A stretch of 64,000 nucleotides of DNA from Desulfofustis sp. PB-SRB1 (GCA_016722945.1 JAEQMT010000010.1:327765-391764); one strand, 5' to 3'; shown: positions 9,081 through 17,318, counted from the first letter of the stretch. Notes: a model not told the origin generated them from the sequence alone. Program-made: numbers and translations.

Positions 9081-9379
9081 GAAAATGGACCGGATGTTTG
9101 GGGTGGAGCAATAAGAACTGTCAGTATGGCTGGTGGAGGGCCTTGTGAATAAAAATAACGAGTTACACTATCACCAGAATTTCTAACCTCATGAAGTATT
9201 TATCGCCACTGTTTTATTCATGGATGAATCCACCGGCACCCAAGCAACTCCAGAGGAGCCTCCGGGAGGGTCGATCTCCAGATCGACTACACTCCACTCA
9301 CCGTGAATGAATATTCCCATATTTCAAAAATCCCTCAAAAAATGATGATTTCGTAAAAACCTCAAAATTGCTTGCTATC
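9081..9379. other. intergenic stretch with one palindrome
   Basis: I find no convincing gene here. The only structure is a perfect palindrome at 9270-9287 (GTCGATCT-CC-AGATCGAC). The stretch runs into the dispersed repeat at 9380. Confidence 0.5.
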
Positions 9380-9475
9380 GTCATTCCCGCGAAAACGGGA
9401 ATCCAGTGATTTCTATTAATTATGGATGTCGGGTTAATTCCGTTATGAGAGGCATATGGGTTTTTTCGAACGCAT
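9380..9475. repeat. dispersed intergenic repeat, dRS3-like, copy 2
   Basis: Begins GTCATTCCCGCGAAAACGGG and carries AATCCAGTGAT, then an AATTATGGATGTCGGGTTAATTCC segment in two pieces, ending near GGGTTTTTTCGAACGC. The order of segments matches copies 1, 3 and 4. The preceding bases AAATTGCTTGCTATC are also shared with copy 4. Confidence 0.65.
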
Positions 9476-9537
9476 TAAAAATAACGAAACAAGAATATAT
9501 AAATATGCTGTCCCCAAAAAAAATGAGGGCGAGAAGC

Positions 9538-9557
9538 CCATTTTGCAAGGTTCCCTC
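9538..9557. repeat. inverted copy of the 6145-6164 repeat end
   Basis: The 20 bases CCATTTTGCAAGGTTCCCTC are the exact reverse complement of bases 6145-6164. They overlap the last codons of the downstream minus-strand thioesterase gene. No partner end is visible nearby. Confidence 0.6.
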
Positions 9558-9969
9558 AATAGAGGGAAAAATGCATTCGGGCCTGAAGGACGGTTCGTTT
9601 GTGGTGGTCATGGATGGTTGATTGGCCCAGAAACCTTCGTTCATCAAGGCGGGTAACGATGGCGGAGGCTTCTACCGAGCCCTGCATCACGGGGCGAAGA
9701 AAGGTACACTCAAGTGAGCGGGTGGCAAAATTGGTGCCGGGCGCAAGCAAAGATTTAATCGCTATCACCGCGGCCGTATCCGCCAGGCTGACCAGGGCGC
9801 CGCCGTGCATCAGGCCGGCGCCCTGAGCAAGATTTCTGGAAAAGGCCATGGTGAGCAGGGCCTCACCATGTTCGGCGAAGACAATGGTGATCCCGAGAAA
9901 ACGTTCAAACGGGGCACAGGATATCCATTCATCCAGTTCCACCTGGTGGGGGCCGTTGTCTGTACTCAC
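9556..9969 (-). CDS. PaaI-type hotdog-fold thioesterase
   Basis: 137 residues with the hotdog thioesterase signature: GLMHGGALVSLADTAAVIA, where HGG and the following helix with Asp form the active site of PaaI/YbgC-like acyl-CoA thioesterases. The following strands (NFATRSLECTFLRPVMQGSVEASA) are typical. It starts at a GTG at 9969 without a clear ribosome binding site, 24 bases after the MarR gene stop, so it is probably translated from the same transcript. Its acyl-CoA substrate is unknown. The stop codon falls inside a short repeat, so the C-terminus may have been altered by its insertion. Confidence 0.8.
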   Translation of the reverse strand: MSTDNGPHQVELDEWISCAPFERFLGITIVFAEHGEALLTMAFSRNLAQGAGLMHGGALVSLADTAAVIAIKSLLAPGTNFATRSLECTFLRPVMQGSVEASAIVTRLDERRFLGQSTIHDHHKRTVLQARMHFSLY

Positions 9970-9993
9970 CAGAGGGTAACCGGTATGGGAAGG

Positions 9994-10551
9994 TTATTCA
10001 CCTGAGATGGGAATCAGGCCCGCCCGGGAATCGTCAACATGCAGGGCGTTGCTTAAATCGGTCAATCCCGCATCCAGTCGCTCCAACTGTTCGTCGGAAA
10101 GGGCCTGCAGGGCGATATTCAACCGTCCCTGTGGCGGCGACGGCGCTTTGGCCAGAAGCTCTCGACCGGTCTCGGTGATATGAAGGTGCACCCTGCGCTG
10201 GTCGGTTTTGGAGCGATCACGGGTAACCAGATTCTTATCCTCGAGCTTGTCGAGCATGTTCGAGCAGGTTGACGGGTGAATCGACAGGGCCGCGGCCAGC
10301 CGCGACACCCTGATGCCCGGCTGGGCGGCAACCACGTGCAGCATCCAGAGCTTGGCACTGCTTAGACCACAGGCTTGCTCCACTTTTTTGGCATGAGCCT
10401 GGATGGCACGAAACATGATGCGCAGGTGCTGGAGCACCCCGTGTTCCCTGTTTAATCGATGTGAGTTGGAACAGGCAAGCGCAGCCTCGTCCACATGAGG
10501 GTCGGATGTCGCGGGAGTGGTTTCTAGGGTTGTATTTCGAGTCAGGTTCAT
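9994..10551 (-). CDS. MarR-family transcriptional regulator
   Basis: 185 residues. The winged helix-turn-helix spans about residues 65-130 (GLSSAKLWMLHVVAAQPGIRVSRLAAALSIHPSTCSNMLDKLEDKNLVTRDRSKTDQRRVHLHITETG), with the wing residues DQRRVHLHIT typical of MarR. The first 40 residues are extra and poorly family-like. The ATG at 10551 lacks a ribosome binding site and sits 8 bases after the proX terminator, so a start further in is possible. It follows proVWX on the same strand. MarR-type regulators of compatible-solute uptake (CosR, OpuAR, GbsR) are known, so control of proVWX is a reasonable inference. Confidence 0.85.
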   Translation of the reverse strand: MNLTRNTTLETTPATSDPHVDEAALACSNSHRLNREHGVLQHLRIMFRAIQAHAKKVEQACGLSSAKLWMLHVVAAQPGIRVSRLAAALSIHPSTCSNMLDKLEDKNLVTRDRSKTDQRRVHLHITETGRELLAKAPSPPQGRLNIALQALSDEQLERLDAGLTDLSNALHVDDSRAGLIPISGE

Positions 10552-10558
10552 GGCGGTT

Positions 10559-10591
10559 AAAAAGCCGGAAGACGTGGTGCATCTTCCGGCT
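10559..10591 (-). terminator. intrinsic terminator after proX
   Basis: On the minus strand a 10-bp perfect stem (AGCCGGAAGA / TCTTCCGGCT) with a 9-base loop is followed by TTTTT. It lies 26 bases beyond the proX stop and immediately before the MarR start codon. Confidence 0.85.
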
Positions 10592-10616
10592 CTTGCTTCT
10601 TAATTATAAAAACTTC

Positions 10617-11651
10617 TTACATAGCGGCCTTCTGGGCGGCTTCAAGCCAGCCGTTCCAGGTGTCCTGGTTGGCGGCGATCCAGTCATTCACATGGTTCTG
10701 AATGTCGGCCTCACTTTTTTCGCCTTCGTTCATCCGGGTATTCTGTTCGTTGATGTCGATCAGCGGCAACTCGAACAGTTCGATAAACTTAGCAGCCGCC
10801 GGATTTTTGGCAAGAAATTCTTTGTTGGCAACCGGCTGGATGTCGGCTACCACGAAACCGAGCATAACCGGATCGGTGACGGCGCCCTCGATGCCGCTGA
10901 CGGTCATCCGGTCTTCACTGACCGCCTGGGCTTCGGTGGGATTGATTTCCGGCACGTTGATCCACATCACGTCCTCGCCTGGCTTTAGTTTGAAGATTGT
11001 CCAGTTGGGCGCCCAGGTGTAGAAGAAAATCGGCTCACCGTTTTGGTACTCGGCCAGCGCCGAGGCCATACCCGCTTCATATGAGGCGGTTACCGGGTTG
11101 ATGTGGTCTTCCAGGCCATAGACGTCCATGTGATGGGTAATGACCTGCTCACATCCCCAGCCAGGAGGACAGGCGGTGAGATCGGCCTTGCCGTCGCCGT
11201 TTTTGTCAAAGGCTTTTTTCACCTCGTCGCGTTTGAAATCGTCCAGGGAGGTGATGCCGAATTTGTCTACGTCACGTTTTGATACCAGATAGCCCTGCAG
11301 GCCGCCCGCTTTGACAACATAGTCAACAGTAGTGGCGGTTTCGTTGAAGTTATCCGGCATCTGCGCGTTGTGCATGGGAAACCAGCCATTCATCCAGTAG
11401 TCCACATCGCCCAGGGCAACCGATTTATAAAAAATTGGGTTTGTCAGATCTTTTGGCGCGTTTACCTTGTAGCCCAGCTCTTCCAGCCCTCGCCGCACCA
11501 GGGCCTCCTGGAAAAAACCGGTATTCCAGGTGGCGCGGGCCGGGTTGACGGTAACGCCGTCGCCTGGTTTATGATTGTCCGCGCAGACCGAAGTGGCTCC
11601 GGTGGCGAGCAGTGCCGCACAGGCGGCGCCGAGCAGTGCTTGTTTCAGCAT
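10617..11651 (-). CDS. proX: glycine betaine/proline ABC transporter, substrate-binding protein
   Basis: 344 residues. The start is the ATG at 11651, behind AATTAAGGAGGAAACACCC. The signal peptide (LKQALLGAACAALLATGATSVCA) directs it to the periplasm. The mature protein has the ProX pattern: PGDGVTVNPARATWNTGFFQEALVRRGLEELGY, then DYWMNGWFPMHNAQ with the aromatic residues that cage the quaternary ammonium of betaine, and a C-terminal NDWIAANQDTWNGWL. A repeated aspartate-rich stretch (KAFDKNGDGKADLTACPPGWGCE) with a cysteine pair is typical of ProX. It is the last gene of proVWX and is followed by an intrinsic terminator. Confidence 0.95.
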   Translation of the reverse strand: MLKQALLGAACAALLATGATSVCADNHKPGDGVTVNPARATWNTGFFQEALVRRGLEELGYKVNAPKDLTNPIFYKSVALGDVDYWMNGWFPMHNAQMPDNFNETATTVDYVVKAGGLQGYLVSKRDVDKFGITSLDDFKRDEVKKAFDKNGDGKADLTACPPGWGCEQVITHHMDVYGLEDHINPVTASYEAGMASALAEYQNGEPIFFYTWAPNWTIFKLKPGEDVMWINVPEINPTEAQAVSEDRMTVSGIEGAVTDPVMLGFVVADIQPVANKEFLAKNPAAAKFIELFELPLIDINEQNTRMNEGEKSEADIQNHVNDWIAANQDTWNGWLEAAQKAAM

Positions 11652-11664
11652 GGGTGTTTCCTCC

Positions 11665-12510
11665 TTAATTATTTTGTTTGGTTTTCCCCAGGGACTGGGT
11701 GATTCGGTCCAGGACGATAGCGACCAGGACGATGGAGAGCCCGCCGATTGTCGCCAGGCCGATATCAAGTGAGTTAAGGCCGCGGATAACCGGTGCGCCG
11801 AGACCGCCGGCGCCGATTAAAGCGGCAATGACCACCATGGAAAGAGCCATCATGATGGTCTGGTTAAGCCCTGCCATAATGGTGGGCAGGGCAAGGGGAA
11901 TCTGCACCTTGCGCAGCACCTGCCAGTTGGTGGCGCCGAAGGCAAGGGCCGCTTCCACCAGCTCCGGATGCACCTGGCGGATGCCCAGGCTGGTCAGCCT
12001 GATAATCGGCGGCAGGGCAAAAACGATGGTGGCCAGAACCCCGGCCACGTTGCCGATGGAAAAGAGCATGACAATGGGTACCAGATAGACAAATGCCGGA
12101 GTCGTCTGCATGGCGTCCAGCACCGGCCGAAGTGCTGAATCGAAGCGGTTGCTGCGTCCGGCCAGGATACCCAGTGGAATGCCCACCACGGTGCAGAACA
12201 CCACCGCGCAGAGTACCATGGCAAGGGTAATCATGGTGGCCTGCCAGAGACCCAAAAGACCGATAAACACCAGGGTAACAAGGGTGAAAATGGACAGTTT
12301 CACCCCCGATAAACGCCACGCCACCAGCGTGAAAAATGCTATGACGATCAGCGGATGAATGGCCACCAACCCATGTTCAATGCCGGTTAACGTAAACTCC
12401 ACCGGCCACTTGATGCCTTGAAAGAACCAGCGGTACCCGGCCACCAGCCAATCGATAAAATCATTGATCCAGTTATCCAGGGGAATGTATTGTTTATCGA
12501 AATCAAGCAT
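11665..12510 (-). CDS. proW: glycine betaine/proline ABC transporter, permease
   Basis: 281 residues. The ATG at 12510 overlaps the proV stop codon by 8 bases, the usual translational coupling. Six or seven membrane segments are visible, with the ABC permease EAA loop in the segment ELVEAALAFGATNWQVLRKVQIPLALPTIMAGLNQTIMMALSMV, which contacts ProV. The N-terminus (LDNWINDFIDWLV) matches ProW of Gram-negative bacteria. It forms the inner-membrane channel for osmoprotectant import with ProV and ProX; proX follows 13 bases later. Confidence 0.95.
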   Translation of the reverse strand: MLDFDKQYIPLDNWINDFIDWLVAGYRWFFQGIKWPVEFTLTGIEHGLVAIHPLIVIAFFTLVAWRLSGVKLSIFTLVTLVFIGLLGLWQATMITLAMVLCAVVFCTVVGIPLGILAGRSNRFDSALRPVLDAMQTTPAFVYLVPIVMLFSIGNVAGVLATIVFALPPIIRLTSLGIRQVHPELVEAALAFGATNWQVLRKVQIPLALPTIMAGLNQTIMMALSMVVIAALIGAGGLGAPVIRGLNSLDIGLATIGGLSIVLVAIVLDRITQSLGKTKQNN

Positions 12511-13762
12511 GGGCGGGCTCCTGTTCAGGTTGCGGGTTGGCCTGACTCTCCTGGGTCTCAAAATGCGTGCCATCGCCGGCCCGTTGCAGGGTGCGCAGGA
12601 ACCGGTTTTTGGAGACCACTCCCTTATACACATTGTTCTCGTCAACCACCGGGATGGGCCAGGTGCGCGAGGCAACGTCTGGCAGTATATCCTGAAGGCT
12701 CTCGGTTACCTGCACCGCCTGGGCCTCGGTGATAAAGGCATCGTTGATCTTGGTGCTGCCTCGTTCCAGGGCTTCACGCAGGGTATCGGTGGAGACAATG
12801 CCGTAATACCGTTTTTCAGAATCCAGGACGTAGGCAAATTCCATATCGCGGGTATTGAGCAGCTCCAGAGTCGCCCGGATACTTCCCTGTGGAGTATGCC
12901 AGACAACGGTGGGCTGGGAATCCCGGGCAATGTCGCCGGCGGCGATGACGCCGGTGGGATCGACACCGCGGAAAAAGGCACGGACGTACTCGTCGGCCGG
13001 GTTTTGTAATATCTCTTCCGGGGTGCCTACCTGCACCACCCGGCCGCCTTCCATGATGGCGATGCGATCGCCGATGCGCAGTGCCTCGTCCAGATCGTGT
13101 GAGATGAAGACGATGGTGCGTTCGTCATGGTCCTGAATCTTCAGCAGCTCATCCTGCATTTCCGTGCGAATAAGGGGATCGAGGGCGGAAAATGCCTCGT
13201 CCATAAGCATGATGTCGGGATCAACCGCCAGCCCGCGTGCCAGCCCGACCCGTTGCTGCATGCCGCCGCTGAGCTGGTTGGGATAGGCATTCTCCCATCC
13301 CTCCAGCCCCACCTGCTTAAGGGCCGTGGCACATCGTTCATAGCGTTTTGCCTTGTCGGCGCCGGAGAGCTCCAGGCCAAAGGCGGCGTTGTCGATGACG
13401 GTGCGATGCGGCATCAGGGCAAATGACTGGAAGACCATGGAGGTCTTGCTCCGCCGAAAATCAACGAGTTCGGCGCGGTTCATGGTCAGGACGTTTTCGC
13501 CGTCCACCAGTACTTCACCGGCGGTGGGTTCAATCAACCGATTGAGCATGCGCACCAGGGTGGACTTACCGGATCCGGACAACCCCATGACCACGAAAAT
13601 CTCCCCCTTGTTGATGTCAAAGGTGGCGTCCTGGACACCGACGGTCAGCTTCTCCTGTTCATAGATCTCTTCCTTGGTTTTGCCCGACTTTATCATCTCA
13701 AGGCCCTTACGCGGGTCATCCCCGAATACCTTGAAGAGGTTTTTGACGGCTATCTTGACCAT
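12503..13762 (-). CDS. proV: glycine betaine/proline ABC transporter, ATP-binding protein
   Basis: 419 residues. The N-terminal ProV-specific KVFGDDPRKGLEMIKSG segment is followed by an ABC ATPase domain with Walker A GLSGSGKST (60-68), the signature LSGGMQQR (164-171) and Walker B IMLMDEA (184-190). Two CBS motifs occupy about residues 280-400 (TLELLNTRDMEFAYVLD, and SRTWPIPVVDENNVYKGVVS); in OpuA-type transporters such domains sense ionic strength or cyclic di-AMP. The C-terminal tail is acidic and proline-rich. First gene of proVWX, with a well-formed promoter about 115 bases upstream. Confidence 0.95.
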   Translation of the reverse strand: MVKIAVKNLFKVFGDDPRKGLEMIKSGKTKEEIYEQEKLTVGVQDATFDINKGEIFVVMGLSGSGKSTLVRMLNRLIEPTAGEVLVDGENVLTMNRAELVDFRRSKTSMVFQSFALMPHRTVIDNAAFGLELSGADKAKRYERCATALKQVGLEGWENAYPNQLSGGMQQRVGLARGLAVDPDIMLMDEAFSALDPLIRTEMQDELLKIQDHDERTIVFISHDLDEALRIGDRIAIMEGGRVVQVGTPEEILQNPADEYVRAFFRGVDPTGVIAAGDIARDSQPTVVWHTPQGSIRATLELLNTRDMEFAYVLDSEKRYYGIVSTDTLREALERGSTKINDAFITEAQAVQVTESLQDILPDVASRTWPIPVVDENNVYKGVVSKNRFLRTLQRAGDGTHFETQESQANPQPEQEPAHA

Positions 13763-13876
13763 GGCTCCTTCACGAGTTGCCGGATGATCTCGACACCATG
13801 GTCAAGATGCATCCTGATTCATTTGTATGCCCCGGCAAGGGGCGCGGGAATAACAATTACAGAAAAAATATTGGCA

Positions 13877-13905
13877 ATACTAATTTGCAAAAACAAATTC
13901 GTCAA
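13877..13905 (-). promoter_or_regulatory. sigma-70 promoter of proVWX with an internal dyad
   Basis: On the minus strand, -35 TTGACG (13905-13900), a 17-bp spacer and -10 TAGTAT (13882-13877). The spacer contains a perfect inverted repeat AATTTG-N6-CAAATT (13882-13899), the shape of a MarR-family operator. Binding there would block RNA polymerase; the MarR protein at 9994..10551 is the obvious candidate, by inference only. Confidence 0.6.
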
Positions 13906-13938
13906 GGGGGAACGGCGATATTTAAAGCGTTACAGGGT

Positions 13939-13995
13939 ACTAAGAGTGGTGGTCGTTTTGACCTCTCAGGTGTACAACTGTTACGTCTGATGAAC
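13939..13995. repeat. dispersed repeat A, copy 1
   Basis: The stretch ACTAAGAGTGGTGGTCG, then TTTTGACCTC and an AGGTGTACA segment, matches 52966-53020 with only scattered differences. It contains the small palindrome GGTC-GTTTT-GACC. It lies directly before dRS3-like copy 3. Confidence 0.6.
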
Positions 13996-14024
13996 TCATA
14001 AAAACCTTGAATTTGGTTGCTAAC

Positions 14025-14124
14025 GTCATTCCCGCGAAAGCGGGAATCCAGTAATATCGGATGATTAAGGATTTCGGTTCAACTCCACAATGACCGTAAT
14101 TGGGGTTTTTATGACGCCATCATG
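14025..14124. repeat. dispersed intergenic repeat, dRS3-like, copy 3
   Basis: Perfect palindrome core ATTCCCGCGAAAGCGGGAAT, then CCAGTAATATCGG, then an ATTTCGG...AACTCCACAATGACC segment and GTAATTGGGGTTTTTATGACG. The second half is nearly identical to that of copy 4. A small hairpin (GGCTGCC / GGCAGCC) follows at 14129-14152. Confidence 0.75.
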
Positions 14125-14181
14125 CCTGGCTGCCGTCATCCAGGCAGCCGTTGATATGCTGAACTCAATGAGGATGAGAAA

Positions 14182-15297
14182 GTGGGAAAACACGTTCTTC
14201 TTTTAGGTGGCGGACACGCGCATCTCACCCTGATCTCGAAGATCGGCGGGCTCGTGCAACGCGGCCATCGAGTCACCCTCGTGCAGCCCGCTGAGTATCA
14301 CTACTATTCGGGCATGGGGCCGGGCATGCTGGGAGGGACGTATCAACCGGGGGATATTCGCTTTGCCAGCCGGACCATGGTGGAGAATCAGGGAGGTGTT
14401 TTTATTCGCTCCCAGGCGGTGCACATCGATGGCGCCGCCGATACGGTGGTGCTGGATAGTGGCGAGGCCATCACCTACGATGTGCTCAGTTGTAATGTGG
14501 GCTCTATTGTGCCCACCGATCTGGCCGATCCAGCCAACGAATCGGTGTTCAGCGTCAAGCCCATTGAAAATCTCGCCACGGCCCGAGAGTTGGTGATATC
14601 GCTTTGTCGAACCCGGGCAATTACGGCGGCCATTATCGGTGGCGGTCCATCGGCGGTGGAGATTGCCGGCAATCTCCATCAACTGGGGAGCCGGCCCGGT
14701 CTGCATCGGCCCCGGATTGTTCTGTTGGCTGGAAAATCATTGATGAAGCAGGCGCCGCCCCGGGTTGCCGCAATGGTTTGGCGACGCCTGAACAGCTTAG
14801 CTGTAGAAGTTGTGACCGGCGCACGGGCGGATCATGTCGACCAACAGGTGATAGTGTTGACAGGCGGCGAATCTCTTCAGGCCGATGTGATCTTTCTGGC
14901 GATAGGGGTGAAGCCATCACCGCTTTTCGCTCAGTCTGGGATCGGCACGGCATCTGATGGTGGCCTGCCGGTCAATGAATATCTCCAGTCGATAGAATAT
15001 CCGAACATCTTCGGCGGCGGCGACTGCATCCACTTTACCCCCCGACCGCTGGCTAAGGTGGGAGTGTATGCGGTTCGCCAGAATAAGGTGTTGGCCCATA
15101 ATATCGCCGCCGCCGTTGATGGCGGACGATTGATACCCTTTGACCCGGGCGGCGATTACCTGCTGATCTATAACCTTGGCAATGGCCGGGGAGTGCTGGC
15201 CAAGTGGTCGGTGGTACTGGGCGGCAGGTTGGCTTTTATGATTAAGAATCTGATTGATCGAAGTTTTATGCGCAAATTTCAAGGGATGGCGGGTTGA
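14182..15297 (+). CDS. FAD-dependent pyridine nucleotide-disulfide oxidoreductase (SelD-associated type)
   Basis: 371 residues from a GTG at 14182 behind AGGATGAGA. The N-terminus LLLGGGHAHLTLI binds FAD, a second Rossmann motif IIGGGPSAVEIAGNL binds NAD(P)H, and NIFGGGDCIHF is the C-terminal FAD contact. The GGGHAH start and the GMGPGMLGGTY segment are features of the family found fused to or beside selenophosphate synthetase (the Nterm_to_SelD family), related to type II NADH dehydrogenases. No selD is in the window. No redox CxxC is present. The electron acceptor is unknown; a membrane quinone is plausible, since the C-terminus is moderately hydrophobic (GRLAFMIKNLIDRSFM). Confidence 0.75.
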   Translation: MGKHVLLLGGGHAHLTLISKIGGLVQRGHRVTLVQPAEYHYYSGMGPGMLGGTYQPGDIRFASRTMVENQGGVFIRSQAVHIDGAADTVVLDSGEAITYDVLSCNVGSIVPTDLADPANESVFSVKPIENLATARELVISLCRTRAITAAIIGGGPSAVEIAGNLHQLGSRPGLHRPRIVLLAGKSLMKQAPPRVAAMVWRRLNSLAVEVVTGARADHVDQQVIVLTGGESLQADVIFLAIGVKPSPLFAQSGIGTASDGGLPVNEYLQSIEYPNIFGGGDCIHFTPRPLAKVGVYAVRQNKVLAHNIAAAVDGGRLIPFDPGGDYLLIYNLGNGRGVLAKWSVVLGGRLAFMIKNLIDRSFMRKFQGMAG

Positions 15298-15454
15298 GCC
15301 GCGCACCCACGTGCGCGCAAACGGGTCAGCGACTCTCTTTTTTCGGCAAGCCATATGCGACTATCAGCTGAAATAATTTTTGATCGGACCCTATCATATC
15401 GACAACTGGAACTTATTATATCGAGCCGGGAGCGGGGTGAACAAAGGGTCTGTT

Positions 15455-15826
15455 ATGAAACTCATTTTCGTGTACAACGCGGACAGCGGCCTGGTCAACA
15501 CGATCAAGGACATGGGCCACAAGGTATTCAATCCGCGAACCTATGACTGTCTCTTATGCAGCCTCACCCATGGCACGTTTCGTGAGCTGCCCGAGTGGAA
15601 ACGGTTTCGGGAGCGCTCCACAATCCCCATGGAGTTCCTCCACCGTGATGAATTTGAGGCCAAATATGGCAAAAAAATGCAGTACCCCATCGTCTTGCAA
15701 GAGGCCGGCGATCTTGAAGTGGTTATCTCTCGTCGGGATATGGCATTATTTGCCTCTCTTGATGAATTAATGGCGGCGGTAGCCGCTGTGCAGGTTCGCG
15801 AACCAGGTGTCGTCGTACACGATTGA
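15455..15826 (+). CDS. hypothetical protein with a CxxC motif
   Basis: 123 residues from the ATG at 15455 (KLIFVYNADSG start); the frame is open from 15380, but the extra residues are unconvincing. The N-terminus MKLIFVYNADSGLVNTIKD and the motif YDCLLCSLTHG (CxxC) are the visible landmarks and resemble an uncharacterised family of short proteins in anaerobes. The C-terminal half is alpha/beta without known motifs. No signal peptide or membrane segment. It ends 31 bases before the cobalamin adenosyltransferase gene. Function unknown. Confidence 0.6.
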   Translation: MKLIFVYNADSGLVNTIKDMGHKVFNPRTYDCLLCSLTHGTFRELPEWKRFRERSTIPMEFLHRDEFEAKYGKKMQYPIVLQEAGDLEVVISRRDMALFASLDELMAAVAAVQVREPGVVVHD

Positions 15827-15857
15827 TGATGGGCATATCCGGGTAACGGGAAAAGGC

Positions 15858-16415
15858 ATGGAAATTACCAGACTTGTACCCACCAAAAAGCAGGGCTTGG
15901 TGGTGGTGCTCAGTGGGTACGGCAAGGGCAAAACCACCAGCGCCATGGGCATGGTGCTGCGGGCAGCCGGGCACGGTATGCGAAGCTGCATCATCCAGTT
16001 CATGAAAGGCGACATCTATACCGGCGAATGGGACGGCGTCAAGCACCTCGCCGGGCTTGTGGAACTCACCGCAACCGGTAAAGGTTTCTGCGGGATCCAG
16101 GGCAACCCCTACCCCCATGCCGAGCATCGGGAAAATGCCCAGGCCGCGATACAACTGGTGCATGAGAAGATGGAGTCAGATCAATTCGATCTCATGGTAC
16201 TCGATGAGATCAACAACGCATTGGATCTCAAGCTGGTGGATCTCGAGCAGGTCCTGGCGATTCTGAAAGCGAGACCGGAGCGTCTTCACCTCATTATGAC
16301 CGGCCGCGACGTTCACCAGGAAATTGTCGATCTGGCCGATACGGTGAGCTCCGTCAATGAGATCAAACACGCCTACCGCAAAGATATCGAGCCGCAGCCG
16401 GGAGTCGATTACTGA
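15858..16415 (+). CDS. cobO: cob(I)yrinic acid a,c-diamide adenosyltransferase
   Basis: 185 residues from the ATG at 15858 (GGGAAAAGGC upstream). The P-loop GYGKGKTTSAMG near residue 21 and the segments IIQFMKGD, DLMVLDEINNALD and HLIMTGRD are the classic CobO/BtuR/CobA signatures. The enzyme adds the 5'-deoxyadenosyl group of ATP to the cobalt of corrinoids in the cytoplasm. Here it is a stand-alone gene without other cobalamin genes, which suggests corrinoid salvage or supply for adenosylcobalamin enzymes elsewhere. Its 3' end overlaps the convergent EamA gene by 7 bases. Confidence 0.93.
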   Translation: MEITRLVPTKKQGLVVVLSGYGKGKTTSAMGMVLRAAGHGMRSCIIQFMKGDIYTGEWDGVKHLAGLVELTATGKGFCGIQGNPYPHAEHRENAQAAIQLVHEKMESDQFDLMVLDEINNALDLKLVDLEQVLAILKARPERLHLIMTGRDVHQEIVDLADTVSSVNEIKHAYRKDIEPQPGVDY

Positions 16416-17311
16416 GTTGTGGCGTTGGCGCCGTCAAGTCGGCGCGGCCTCCTCTGAGAGATATATACCCCGGCAAAGACCAGCAGCGAGGCGCCATACT
16501 GGGCCCCGGTGAACGACTCACCTAATATCATAAAACCAAGAATAACGGTAAATACCGGAATGAGGTTGACGTAGGCCGAGGCCTTGGAGGCGGGAATCTT
16601 GCTGACCCCGAAATTGTAGAGCAGATATGCTCCCAGGGTGATGAAACTGCCGAGATAGATGACCGCAAGGGTCGGTACCAGAACAAATTCAGTGGGCAGA
16701 TTGATCTCTGGTGAGAGCAGGAAAAAGCCGAAGAACAGCGCCCCTATCCACGATTGAAAAGCGGTGAGAAACAAAGGTGAGTACCGTGCACTCAGGTGCT
16801 TGAGTGCCAGGGTGTAGCCGGTGGCCGAAACCATGGCGAGAAATTCCATGAAATTTCCCAGCAATGGGTTGGGCGCGTATGCCGAGCGCTCCCCGGCCAG
16901 GCTCAGCCAGCAGGCCCCGGCAATTGCCAGGGTAAAGCCCGCCAGGGTAGTCCGGGTAACCCGTTCGCCCAGAAAAACAATCGCCCCCACCGCTACCAGC
17001 AGCGGCAGCATGGCGGTGATAAGGCCGGCCTGCGAGGCGGTGGTCAATTCCAGTGCCTTGGCCTCGAATATAAAATAGAGACACGGTTCACACAGGGCCA
17101 TGAAGAGCAGATATTTAATATCCGCGCGATAAAGCCGCACCCGCATGATATGGGGTAGAAAGAGGAGAAAACAGAGGCTGCCCACCATCATCCGTCCCCA
17201 GATCACCACCATCGGATCGAACCCCTGGAAGGCGATTTTCAGAGCGATAAACGAGCTGGACCAGAGCAGCATGGCGCTGGTCAAACTGATGGCCGGTATG
17301 TACTTAGACAT
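16409..17311 (-). CDS. EamA/DMT-superfamily transporter
   Basis: 300 residues with ten predicted membrane segments forming two EamA repeats, the drug/metabolite exporter architecture. Recognisable pieces are ISLTSAMLLWSSSFIALKIAFQGFDPM at the N-terminus, the ELTTASQAGLITAMLPLLVAVGAIVFLGERV repeat end and its second copy SKIPASKASAYVNLIPVFTVILGFMILGES. Inner membrane. The substrate (metabolite, amino acid or drug) cannot be told. Monocistronic, with a REP-like palindrome starting 8 bases upstream of its start codon, so that element sits in its leader or promoter. Confidence 0.88.
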   Translation of the reverse strand: MSKYIPAISLTSAMLLWSSSFIALKIAFQGFDPMVVIWGRMMVGSLCFLLFLPHIMRVRLYRADIKYLLFMALCEPCLYFIFEAKALELTTASQAGLITAMLPLLVAVGAIVFLGERVTRTTLAGFTLAIAGACWLSLAGERSAYAPNPLLGNFMEFLAMVSATGYTLALKHLSARYSPLFLTAFQSWIGALFFGFFLLSPEINLPTEFVLVPTLAVIYLGSFITLGAYLLYNFGVSKIPASKASAYVNLIPVFTVILGFMILGESFTGAQYGASLLVFAGVYISQRRPRRLDGANATTQ

Positions 17312-17318
17312 AAGTTGA

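Noticed and set aside
9538-9557. Attachment site or prophage end
   Set aside because: The 20-base match to 6145-6164 is inverted, and the DNA between holds normal chromosomal genes without integrase or phage genes.
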